From Urechis unicinctus (lineage: Eukaryota; Annelida; Polychaeta; Xenopneusta; Urechidae), in the NCBI GenBank assembly GCA_034190875.2, contig CM067344.1:74107178-74171177 (forward strand): DNA of 64,000 bases, read 5' to 3'. Position 1 is the stretch's first letter; every line of letters begins with the position of its first letter. The notes beneath the pieces were generated by a model. That model searched no databases, had not been told where the DNA came from, and saw only the letters and a list, made by a program, of their open reading frames with translations. Below, in pieces: positions 31,561 through 42,349 of this stretch. Made by a program: the position numbers and the translations under genes.

Positions 31561-33806
31561 AGGAGACCATTGAGTAAACATTGAAGCTGGTCGATATGCC
31601 AGCCCACCTGCCCAGGTGCGTTTATGAGCAGGAATCACATTAAGCAGAGAGCGATGTGATTAAAGTAATGTTAGCTGTAGAATATATTACACTGTGTGGG
31701 CGATGGTATTGCGGGGTGTGGGTGGGTGGGTGTGGGCACTTGATACACAGTTAGTTATTTCTTACGTGAAATACGAGTAAACCTCAGTATAAAACGAGAA
31801 CTTATGTTCCTATTTAGCCAAACATGAGTAGGCAAAGGCCACAATGATGACAACCAGAACCACACTGAGTCATTGTTTGTATGCTACTAAATGTTTGCTC
31901 GTCCATGGAGATGTAAGGGTCTGACATTGTACCATGGCTTCATGTCACACGAGTCCAATAGCCACGAGGCAGTAACATCAAACAAGAAGTCCCTGAAGGG
32001 TCACTAGTGATAAATGGAGAATAGGTCCCCGAGCGACACCACGGCTGGTCAATATTTACAAATGTAGTCATCTCATTTAAATGTGTTGCTCCCAAAAGTA
32101 AGGTGTGTGCGATATCTTTATTGGCAGCCACAACGGTTTTATCACATCCACTCTTCTTGTCACGGTCAAAGTTCACGCTTGAGGGTGACCACTCTCCAAT
32201 CACGCTCACTGTGTTCAAGACAGCAGAACGCTACTTGCCTGTAACCACCAGTCGACCAGTCATCGGTGATACAACGGTAGTCAGCGGTTAATATCGTGAA
32301 GGCGCTTCGGGCGAAACCCGTGACAGGAAGCTTTGGCAGAACGCAAAAGTATTCTCAACATCAAGGCCTCTACAACCCATCCGCCTCCGCACCACAATAA
32401 AGGCGGAGGTGTTAGGAACCGGGCAGAATATGTTAAATATGGCTGTAAGCCTATGAGAGCGCATGTCGTCACAATAATAGGGCTGAGCAGTGGAGAGAAC
32501 CTGCTAGTGTGATCGACTGCTTATTGAGTCTCTAAGGTCGTTGTGAGATGAAGGAAAGACCAGCCGTTACTGCACATTTAACTCGTCTGTCGAAGGCAGA
32601 CGTTATTTGAGTTTATCAACATATTTTGAGATAAGGAGATCAAGAGACGCTCACCTCTGAAGTGGATTCCATCGCATCATTGACCTTTAAGCGACAAACT
32701 TGTCAGCTTGCCGTCAGCCCCTGACCCAGTTCCCCGTTGACGCATCCTGGCACCCCGCCCCTCTGCGCATCGATCCACAGCCCTCCCGAACAGCCCCAGA
32801 CTGCCTGACTCCGAGAAGACCCCGGGTGGAGCTGACGGCCCGGACACTCGCGGGAAGACCACGCCCGACAACCATCTCATCCTCTTCACTAATTTCACAA
32901 GAACGGCCATTACTCGACCTCGTCGCAATCACCCCTCTGCCACCCCCAGAGAAAGCTTACCGCTACAGCTTCAGTATCTCAAAGCTGACAGCTATGTCCA
33001 AACATCCAGATATCTGGAATGAAAGCTGCATCCCCGAGTAAGGTAGCAAAAGGAACCATAGCTACGGTGTAACAGATGCGCTGTATAGCCACAAGCGGAT
33101 CAAGTGACAATCATGTCAAAGCAATAAGTGTGGAGCCATCAGCCGCGCATATCATACACAGCGCCTGCTGCTGCTGCTGCTATAGCTGCTGGTCCATCTC
33201 TCAGCCATCACTTACAGGTGTCACTCCTTTTTCAACCGTAGAAGTCGTCTCCAGAGACCCGCTTTTTTGCCTCACCAATCAGGTACGTCTTTATACAAGA
33301 ATTACAGTATATTTCTCTTTGTTAATTTTATACGCTTAATTTGTTTTGGTATGGCTTGACATCACATCTGATGTTGTAGGTAAATAGATCATTGATACGC
33401 GACATCAACTAACGATGGTGATACCGAGTTATATTGGAGGTTAACTATGAAATGCATAAATTGTATGGTGAAATTGCTTGATACAACCCATACACAAAGT
33501 GGAACCCATTAGTGATATAACCCATGTCCCATCAATTGGATTGTCCACCCCCTTTGCGGTTCAGCTGGGCTTTCCCACATCCGCGCACCATCAGTAAAAG
33601 CCAACATTTGGCTATTCAAGTGAACTGAAAAGTGCGTAACGATTATTGAAGCTCGTGTAAATTACGCTTTTTTATCCACCAGTCACCGCGCTCGAACACA
33701 CTGCTGCCCACCTCTGCAGCGAGAACTGCCAGATGACTGGACGATAATATAGATAACCTCCTGTCATCTTTTTTATTTCTACAGTGACTCATCTATATTC
33801 GTCACC
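31561..33806. other. Region upstream of the coiled-coil gene; no firm exon
   Basis: Two open stretches stand out (31940-32218 minus, 92 codons; 32700-33041 plus, 113 codons) but neither has family features or convincing splice sites on both ends. A donor-like CAATCAG|gtacgt at about 33280 could end a 5' untranslated exon of the gene at 33.8 kb, whose exon has a good acceptor at about 33784. Confidence 0.35.
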
Positions 33807-34238
33807 ATGACCACGGCGAAGATGACTTCCGGTTTGACGATCCCGTCAGGCGCGGGAAACCGCTCCTCGAACTCGTGGTCCGACCAACAACCGCCAACAG
33901 TCTCCCTCAATGTGATCGACGATCGAGACTACGCCCCAATTTTGCACCAGACAAAGAAAGTATACGACCAGTTGTTAGTGGACAAGCACAACAAACTAAT
34001 AAGCAATATGATACAGCAGAAATCCGAGTTTGATGCCCGATGTGACCAGCTGGCGCGAAAAGGAGGCTCTGGTGGGGGTCATGCTTTGGAGTATGGGGTG
34101 CGTGCGCAAGAAGCCCTGAACAAGCTACAGAAACAGAGCGAAATGGAGTTAGAAGCCTTGCAGCAGGATTACCAAGAAAAGCTGCTCACTATGCAACATA
34201 GTCTCGAAGCAAAGTGGAAAGCCGAGCATGCGAAGTAA
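33807..34238 (+). CDS. Small coiled-coil protein, unrecognised
   Basis: An uninterrupted 143-codon frame lies in one exon; the acceptor ...TTTTTTATTTCTACAG ends 22 bases before the ATG, so the upstream exon(s) are probably untranslated. Residues 1-38 are Ser/Thr/Pro-rich and likely disordered. From about residue 39 (LNVIDDRDYAPILHQTKKV) the chain is mostly helical, then there is a Gly-rich hinge (GGSGGG, about 90-95), then a heptad-like coiled coil, ALNKLQKQSEMELEALQQDY, running to the C-terminus with basic end WKAEHAK. There is no signal peptide or membrane segment, so it is probably cytosolic or nuclear and may oligomerise. I cannot name a family. The codon pattern and ordered composition suggest a real gene rather than chance. 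Confidence 0.7.
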   Translation: MTTAKMTSGLTIPSGAGNRSSNSWSDQQPPTVSLNVIDDRDYAPILHQTKKVYDQLLVDKHNKLISNMIQQKSEFDARCDQLARKGGSGGGHALEYGVRAQEALNKLQKQSEMELEALQQDYQEKLLTMQHSLEAKWKAEHAK

Positions 34239-35849
34239 TCCGGCCTCTTAAAAGGCCACGCTGACCTTACCTGTTCACATAGCCCAGGAACCATCGTTTT
34301 CGGCTTTTACCAAGATGTGAATGCAGCCTGTTCGGGACTTACTATTGATTCATTTTTTATATACTCAGGCCTATGGCCGGCATTATGATATTTGAAAATG
34401 ACCAGTTGATGATTATCTGGTTGACACTATTCTAGTACTAGATGACCCCCTGTGAGTTGGCTTGTAGACACTACGAGTCTTATCAGTGTATCGTTGTAGT
34501 TATAGAATGCCTGTTGAATGTGGCGTTTTCTGATCGTGTACTTGCTTCTCCATATAGTTGTATAGTGAAGCTTGATAAGCCAAGATAAATATACTCTTGT
34601 CCAGTGGGTATAAGTATAGCCGGCAGCTTACTATGACCCCTCTTGCTGGCCAGTTTTATCAAGGTCGTTATCGGTGAATTGTTGTGGATCGTGGTTTGTG
34701 CCTGTTGTGTCGTGAAGGGATCTGCGGATGTGACATCACGGATTTATTTTATTATATTTGTGTATACTGCCTGTTTTTTCCGCTACAGTTAAATCACGTT
34801 TTGTGCGTGTGAATAAATACGTAATCTGGTCCTTCCTAAGCAGTGAAATTCTTACATTGTGATTTTGTCGGCCCCACCAAGAACCACATCTTCCTATCCG
34901 CTTGAATGACAACACCGTTTCCATGGCGATGACCGGTGTGACGCTGTATCGCTGGGAGCTGTACAGATAAATTCCGTATCTGATTTGAACAGACCTCCTT
35001 CTGTTACATTGGGTGTCCTATTGAAAGTTATATATGGTTATCGTGATAGTCAGTTACATTTAGACGATGTAGGATTACCACCCACGCCAATCGAACACTC
35101 AAGGAAGTATATACCGTCGTGCAAATTGTGCGAACGTTGTACATTTGAGTTCACGGTGGTTAATTAGAAACAGCCCGAACCAGCTATTTTTGAGATTGCC
35201 AAATAGAAAAGCCCTCGAGATTGATGTTCTGATGGCAATATCTTGGGACCTTCAAACAAAAGCACTTGAGTCCAGCTAGTTCAAATTGCCTTTTGCGGAT
35301 TGGAAAAATAATCATCGCTGCATTCACGTGATAACAACCTGTATGATATCAGTTTTAATGATGCATTTTGTCAGTGCCAGGTTCAATTAATATTTTGTCT
35401 CCGTGTTCGTCTAGTTGCATGAATGACACACTAGAAATCTTCCTTTTTTTCGAGATGGGAACACAAAATCATTTATCATTCATTGAAACCGGCGCTTTGA
35501 AAACATCCTCCAAACTTTGTATACAAAAATATCCAAATGAGCAGCTGCCAGATCAAGAAAGTACGCAAGCGCAAATCCATCATTTTCTCGTATTGTCGCT
35601 CAAACTTCGCCCGTTTCCAGCTTCGGGTATTTATAAGCGTCTACTCCGTGCCACATTTGACTTCAAAAATAAACAATCGGACTTAAGTTAGGCCTCAGAC
35701 ACATACTGGACTCGATGGTGCGGATATCATTGCCAAAAGTAGTAGGGATTTTTTTTTTATACAGCAGAATTTGGATGATTTTTGTTGAAATGCGCCTTTA
35801 ACCATCGCTCTGGTCATTGTTGATCAGTATTGAAGCTGTGTCTCCCGGT
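34239..35849. other. 3' UTR of the coiled-coil gene and intergenic sequence
   Basis: AATAAA at 34812-34817 on the plus strand, about 570 bases past the stop, is a plausible poly(A) signal. Beyond it no exon or repeat was recognised. Confidence 0.4.
34812..34817 (+). terminator. Possible poly(A) signal of the coiled-coil gene
   Basis: AATAAA on the coding strand, followed by T/GT-rich sequence. Confidence 0.45.
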
Positions 35850-36562
35850 GGTGCGAGGACTCGACGGCATCAATTGCAGGTGTAATCTGAGGACTAAATG
35901 GCATCAGTTGAATGTGTTATCTGAGGACTCAATGGTATCAGTTGAAGGTGTAATCGAAGGACTCAATGGCATCAGTTGAAGGTGTAATCTGAGGACTCAA
36001 TGGCATCAGTTGAAGGTGTAATCGAAGGACTCAATGGCATCAGTTGAAGGTGTAATCTGAGGACTCAATGACATCAGTTGAAGGTGTAATCTGAGGACTC
36101 ATTGGCATCAGTTGAAGGTGTAATCTGAGGACTCATTGGCATCAGTTGAAGGTGTAATCTGAGGACTCATTGGCATCAGTTGAAGGTGTAATCTGAGGAC
36201 TCGATGGCATCAGTTGAAGGTGTAATCTGAGGACTCAATGGCATCAGTTGAAGGTGTAATCTGAGGACTCATTGGCATCAGTTGAAGGTGTAATCTGAGG
36301 ACTCGATGGCATCAGTTGAAGGTGTAATCTGAGGACTCAATGGCATCAGTTGAAGGTGTAATCTGAGGACTCGATGGCATCAGTTGAAGGTGTAATCTGA
36401 GGACTCATTGGCATCAGTTGAAGGTGTAATCTGAGGACTCAATGGCATCAGTTGAAGGTGTAATCTGAGGACTCAATGGCATCAGTTGAAGGTGTAATCT
36501 GAGGACTCATTGGCATCAGTTGAAGGTGTAATCTGAGGACTCATTGGCATCAGTTGAAGGTG
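35850..36562. repeat. 34-bp minisatellite, about 21 copies
   Basis: Unit: GGCATCAGTTGAAGGTG followed by TAATCTGAGGACTCAAT, with AAT/ATT/GAT variants before GGCATC. Copies in the middle are near-identical; the left edge is decayed. Confidence 0.95.
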
Positions 36563-36933
36563 TGGTTTCTCCATTGCATTATTTTCTATACATTCATTAC
36601 ATTTACTCTTTAGAGAGAGAACTCTTTTTCAGAGCTTATCGATAATCGTATTTGCTGTGATGATGGAGTTATTGTCTGGTGGCGTCATTGTGGAGATTTG
36701 ATGTCGTTCGATTAAAAACGTATGCGTCCTTCCCATTGCTACGGCAACACGCGGTATGTTACCAACCAAGTTGCACCTGGTGAGGTGGGCAAATTAATTA
36801 GCCACGTAATATATTATGCAAGCATTAGCTTACTCGGATGTTGCATGGATAATCGGGCGAACACGTTACGGCAGGTAACCACAGGAAAAGAGCTGACTCA
36901 GCGTGAAACGTGGTGGAGCGATAGGTCAGTAGA

Positions 36934-36937
<4 letters not shown>
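36563..36937. other. No gene seen
   Basis: Unique sequence between the 34-bp array and the GT tract. Confidence 0.4.
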
Positions 36938-36987
<50 letters not shown>

Positions 36988-37405
36988 TGGTGGGAGGTGG
37001 AGAGAGTGGTGGGGCCTGTTTGGGTGTGTGTGTGTGTGGGGGGGGGGGTGTGGTGGGGGTGGTAAGGTGGGTGTGTGGGGGTGTGGGGTGGTGGGTGTGG
37101 TGGGGGTGTGGTTTTGGGTGTGGGTGTGGGTGTGGTTGTGGTGGTTGTGTGGGTGGTGGTGGTGTGGGAGTGGGGGGGGGGTGTGGTGTGGTGTGGGTGT
37201 GGTTGGGGTGTGGGTTGGGGGTTGGTTGTTGTGGGGTGGGGGGGTTGTGTGTGGATTGTGGGGGTGTTGTTGGGTGGTGGGGTGTGTGTGGTTGTAGTGG
37301 TGGTGGGGGTGTGGTTGGAGTGGGTTTGGGGTGTGGTTGGGGTTTGGTTGTAGTGGGGCGGGGTGTGTTGGGATGGTGGGGATGTGGTTGAAGTGGTGGT
37401 GGTGA
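36938..37405. repeat. (GT)n and G-rich/GGTGGG low-complexity tract
   Basis: About 48 bases of GT lead into 400 bases made almost only of G and T on the plus strand, with many GGG runs. It has G-quadruplex-forming potential on this strand. Long open frames in it (Gly/Val/Trp- or Thr/Pro/His-rich) are composition artefacts. Confidence 0.9.
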
Positions 37406-37408
37406 TGT

Positions 37409-37585
37409 GGATGAATCGATGAGTGACTTTCCGCAAGTAGAACACATAAAGTGTTAATGTATAGTCTGAATACTGGTCCGTTTGAAGTCGGTTAAGTGGG
37501 AATCCCACATGAATCGATGAGTGACTTTCCGCAAGTAGAACACATAAAGTGTTAATGTATAGTCTGAATACTGGTCCGTTTGTAT
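37409..37585. repeat. Direct duplication of about 75 bp, period 98
   Basis: ATGAATCGATGAGTGACTTT starts at 37411 and again at 37509, and the identity extends to ...CTGGTCCGTTTG in both copies. It is directly right of the G-rich tract. Confidence 0.9.
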
Positions 37586-38640
37586 TGTGAGCACCAACAG
37601 ATAGAGCCGACCGATGTGTATGTTACACATGTGTCACATAATGTACATACTATATTGTGATCATAAAGAGCTACGACATCGGGCACAATAAAGCTCTAAG
37701 ATTAAAGGTAGCATATACCCAGTAATCACCGTCCTCACACGCACACACGCACGCAGACCCAGACACCCTGTCTAAGCTCTTGAGAGTTAAGGCAATAAAG
37801 ACGGCATTCTAGTATCGGCTGACACGACATCGCGACGATATCTCGCGAGATGCGCCTCGCTGGCTTGGATAGATTTTAACTTTCGTTATTCTTGCTGTTT
37901 GATGGATCATCCGTACTTTGGTTACTGATATATGGATTTATAAAGAAGAAGACATCACGGCGTTGTTACTCCAACAGAGGGTGATAATGAGTATGTATTA
38001 AATTACTACAAGACTCCTGATGTTGTCTCCCAGGCAGTCTCGGAACAGTAACGACGAGTCACAACGCTTAACTCCGTTTAGGGGATCGGGTGGGGCATGG
38101 CTTTCCCCGGGGGGGGGGTGGGAAGGAGGGGGGGGGGGGGGGGAGGGGGACGCCTGGGATTGACTCCTGATGTTGTCTCCCAGGCAGTCTCGGAACAGTA
38201 ACGACGAGTCACCAACGCTTCGTTTATGGCTGTTAGTTGGATTCTCTAGTGAAACCAGTTGACTGTGTAACTGGTCGATGGACATTCCAATGTGTGACAA
38301 GCAGACTTTAGTCCCACATAGCATTGATTAATTGAAATGAATATAAACCCAAGTCCACCCCTCTCGTTCGCTCGCTCTCTGTTATTATTAAATCAAAAAC
38401 CTTCTCTCCGCCCCTCTCTTCCCTTCTATGAAAAGTGTATGTTGTAATATTTAAGGAAACACAATGTTTTTCTGAACGTTGAAATGAACTGGGTGGACAC
38501 AAGATAGAGTATATGTTTGTGGTCGTGTTCTTACGAAGAATTCTAATATTTATTGCACATCGGTGTTATGTTTTCATTGTTCGTGAGTTCTTGCATTTGT
38601 CCAATAAAAAAGTCAACATGAACACACGCGATATCTTAAG
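37586..38640. other. Intergenic; no coding exon recognised
   Basis: Apart from the duplication at 38012-38220, no exon was seen. AATAAA on the plus strand near 38604 could end an unseen plus-strand transcript that converges on the TRIM-like gene. Confidence 0.35.
38012..38220. repeat. Direct duplication of about 58 bp flanking a G-run, period 150
   Basis: GACTCCTGATGTTGTCTCCC begins at 38012 and 38162 and both copies continue to ...GACGAGTCAC. Between them is a G-rich tract (38108-38150). Confidence 0.9.
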
Positions 38641-38644
38641 GTAC

Positions 38645-38650
38645 TTTATT
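38645..38650 (-). terminator. Poly(A) signal of the TRIM-like gene
   Basis: TTTATT on plus is AATAAA on minus, 174 bases past the stop codon, with GT-rich sequence just beyond on that strand. Confidence 0.65.
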
Positions 38651-38823
38651 GAATGTATTACAAATACGTAAGATCCTCTGATTCCATTCTAACGCACCAG
38701 ATGGATGGAATACGCTTGGTTGGCTTTACTCAGTCTCTTCAACTCAGTATGTATCACAATGTCACAAGGCCCCACGTGAGTCTCAATTTGTTACAAAATC
38801 CTGTCTCATGGTACACAGAGTAG

Positions 38824-41800
38824 TTAACCCCCGCATTCCGTGCAAAAGGTGTCCTCTGATTGGTCACGTGATAACACGAAAGAGTCGCCATGTTGTGAAT
38901 AGAAGAGAAGAAACAAAACAGTCGTCACCACGACACACCACAAAACTAGAACACGCAAGCACACGCGCTCATTACAAAACCACAATTTCTGTCGCCACCA
39001 TAGTCTTCTAATGTATTCTTTGGTCTTATTTGTAAACATTATAGTGCCAATGAATCCGTTAGAGGGAGCTTCGGGTGTTGTGAAGTAACTTTCGACATGA
39101 TTGCCGATAGCATTTCCGTTACAGGCATATAGCCGAAAGTGATAAAGTGTCTTTGGTGAAAGATTTTTTATCATTCCCGTTTTCCGATTTTTGTAAGTTA
39201 CATCACGTAATTTGAGGCAAGAGAAGTTTTGTGAGAGCTGTTCATGACTGATGTGGTTTTCACATAAGTTATCCAGACCGAAATTTGGGTTGGTTAGAGA
39301 GCGATAATAGAGGAGATAATAGGATGGTTTCTCTGTTCCCACACACTTCCACGCCAAGTGTGCCGAGCCATGTCCAACGGTACAGAGTTCCGGAAGCAAA
39401 TGTGGTGCAGAAGGTGCTGCAAATACCGGCTAAAATTTATTTTGGCTAAAAAAATCCGTGAGAAATATATCTACGGGAACATCAATAAAGTAGCAAGTAC
39501 TTGGAATAAAAATTATTGGAATCTTATGTATCTACTTGGTGTGATTACCTATGTTTGTAGATGTGCCGATACCTCGGAAGGCGGCACGTTGCTTGTGGAA
39601 TGAAGCCGTAAAGGGGGCCAGCCGACTCGGCAGCTGACCGGAAGCAAGCAAATCAGTTTCCTGCATAGAACCACGTGATGTGTCACATACTTGATGCAAA
39701 TCGCTTGACGATAGAATTGCTTCCATTTCTGCGTGTAATTGTCCGAACTTCTGAAATATACACGCATGAAAAATAAGACAAAGGATCGATCGAAATCCCG
39801 AAAGTACCCCGAGAAAGATGAAAGTAGCAGAAATCTGATGACGTTTGTGATGAATAAAAAAGATCCATATCGTAACTGTGCAGTGCCTGTTGGAATGACA
39901 TCAAAGAGCTCACAGAGGCGTCAATGAGTTTGTAGCTTTGCTTTTCATTCCAACAAAATACGTGAAACCGCAATCTATGTGCCAGCGCGTAGTTAGTCAC
40001 GCCTATCCTAAAACTACTTGGAAATTTGTAAGGCGCTGCCTTGACTAATAAGATGATACCATTTATTCGACATAAACAACTGTCCGATGTGCTTTTGTTG
40101 ATTTGCTGTTAGCGTCCGCCTGCTAGAAACGCTCACAGCGTTAGTCAATTAGAGTGTACCTTCTTAGCGAAGCTATAAGCTCTTTAGATGCGCTATGAAG
40201 GCTAACTCAGTTTCCATGAATCAACAGCCCGCCAACCACCTAGACGGCACAACGATTAATACAAAAAAGGCAACATGACAACCAGACTGTCTACCTAGCC
40301 GTGCACGATGTCTTATTGATATTTAAATATCCGTCCGACCGGGGCTAGGTATCTATCGTTAGTTCGGTTTTCTATTTGATATTTGCAAATAAAAAAAACT
40401 ACCGTTTTCTATTTTTCATCTTCGACGACCGTTTTTCTATTTCATCTTTTATCTATGAAAAATAGAAAAACGGAAGCGATTCACTTCCGTTTTCCATGGT
40501 AGCGGCCCGGCGGATGAACTTTCCTTTCAACAATTATGACATAGGCGTTATGACATTCACAGTCCGTGTGGTTTCGTAAAAGACGTTATGACGAGCAGCT
40601 TTCCCACTAGCAGGTGGCGCTGTCGTCATTTTGTCGGACAGGGGGCGTCAGTGAGCTTTTTGTTAAGTTTGTGTCATGACGCTGGACCATTAGAATATTG
40701 TGACTACTGGACATAACTTTTGGTAGCTCCACGTGGCGATGGGCGGGCTGGAAATGCTCACTACATAAGCCAATAAGAATGAGCCTTCTTAACGTTAAAC
40801 AACCGTTTTCTAACCGATTACAGAGTTCCCTGGTCAGATATACTGCTTTGACACAGACTGTTGTGCCACAATCAACCGTGTTATCGGTTCAGATTATTCG
40901 CGTTTGTACATAAGAGAGTGAGAATTACTTTGAGAAAGGCGCGGTCCCTGTACTCGGGGACGGAGAGGAGTGAGTCGGCGGAGGACAGCGCCGCTTCACT
41001 CCGCACCACCGCCTCTTGTTGCTTCTCGTAACGCACTTCCATACATGACAGAGATGGCGCCAACAAGTCGTCGATGTGTTTCTCCATTGAGCGCTGTTTC
41101 TGCTTCACTATCTCCTGCAACGCCTTCGACCTCCGCCCTATAAGTCCGCGGTTCCGTAGGCCTTCTAACTACAAACACAGACACACTAGTCACGTTTATT
41201 TCAGTCAAATACGCGTGAATTACGATGATTTGATATGACATGATGTTAATTTCACTGGCGGAAGGTGTTTGACCTTGAGCTTCTGTATACGGACGTGAAT
41301 CTCTTGTCGTACTTGTTTTTGAAGCGCCAACCGGATGTCGACACGCTCCTTCGCTGCTGCCAACTGTTCCTGGGGTGGTTCACACAGAGAATAGCATACT
41401 AGTTAGCTTGGTGTCAGCGAAACCGAACAAACTAAGCGGCTGGTTCTATAAGGGAAGAGACAACATGTATGTCTACTAAGCCAAACAAAAACCGCTTCAC
41501 GTTTTCTATTTACAATGAGCAAAGTAATCGATCGGCTGAATTTTCACGAAAACATCCACACTTGCGCTCAATTTACAACTAGCCCAACAGACCAACAGTC
41601 AGATGGAGTACAACCTCGAGGGAGCACAAGCTTCAAACTTGGTTCTAAAAAGATATTTACAATCGCTACCTCGTCTAATGGTTTTAATTGTGATGCCTAA
41701 TTACGCTCATATACAAGTTATGTGTAAAAGACTAATTAATTATCACCTTCTTGGCGAGAAAAGCCTGCTGGAGGTCCAGGTAAATGTGCCCCCCGTGTGA

Positions 41801-42349
41801 TCCGCTGCCGTAAGACACGCACTTGGCACAAACAAGACAGGCACATGTGTCGCAGAAGAGCACCACCTCACTCGTGTCATGCTGGCGACACATCAAGTCC
41901 TTGGTCGTGGAAGCTACTGGTTTCTTTGGGAACTCCTCGCCCTCGTCAGCATCAGTACGAGCCGCTAAGGAGCCAGGTCGACCTGGCTTGCTGTCGTCAG
42001 GGTTTCCATGAGACCTTCTCCTGAGGCTTGACAAGCTGGCAAGGCTTGTTTTTGTCCGATGTCGAGATGACAAGGAGTCCCGGGATCTGGACTTGGATCT
42101 GGAGGTCGAGTCGAGACTACCCGTACTATGGCTGTGTGGGAGACGATGTAAGCCCGGTCTCGGTAGCCGAGGTGAGGTGCTCGGTGGTGTAGGGTGGATA
42201 CCATGGCTGGATAACGACCTGTAACTCACCCCAGCACTGATCCGAGAAGATTTCCGAGGCTCCAGAATGACAAATGGTACAACCACTTGACTGTATCCGA
42301 GCTGTCCCAGCGCTCCGGTGTGGATGGGCCGTGTCCGGGCCAGGATGTC
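38824..42349 (-). CDS. TRIM-like protein: B-box, coiled coil, FN3 and C-terminal membrane segment (5' partial)
   Basis: Exons (minus): from at most 42349 to 41747, 41369-41274, 41168-40929, 39750-39549, 39416-38824. They join in one frame of 578 codons including the stop. The first exon gives a Ser/Arg-rich linker, then a B-box zinc finger: MCRQHDTSEVVLFC, DTCACLVCAKC and GSHGGH supply the Cys/His ligands. The next two exons are a heptad-rich coiled coil (for example EQLAAAKERVDIRLALQKQV). The fourth encodes a helix that could be COS-like. The last has a fibronectin type III domain (from APSAPHLLPEL to YHFRLYACNGNAIGNH, FTTPEAP), then about 40 residues later a strongly hydrophobic stretch, VLVLWCVVVTTVLFLLFY, 26 residues from the end. 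This order resembles class-I TRIM proteins (RING, B-boxes, coiled coil, COS, FN3, SPRY), but with a membrane segment where SPRY is expected. An in-frame stop at 42352-42350 shows that an upstream exon exists; any RING finger would be there and was not found. Confidence 0.8.
40080..40195 (+). repeat. Dispersed repeat, copy B
   Basis: Shares TGTGCTTTTGTTGATTT and AGCG-AGCTATAAG-TCTTT with 23063-23185 in the same order. It lies in the intron between the third and fourth modelled exons of the TRIM-like gene. Confidence 0.5.

Noticed and set aside
32677..33041. Open frames on both strands near 32.7-33.0 kb as a gene
   Set aside because: They overlap on opposite strands in a GC-richer patch, lack convincing splice sites and have no recognisable domain.
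36825..37508. Thr/Pro/His-rich frame of 227 codons (minus) and Gly/Val-rich frames (plus)
   Set aside because: They are the direct translation of a G/T low-complexity tract in multiple frames; no splice sites or signal peptide.
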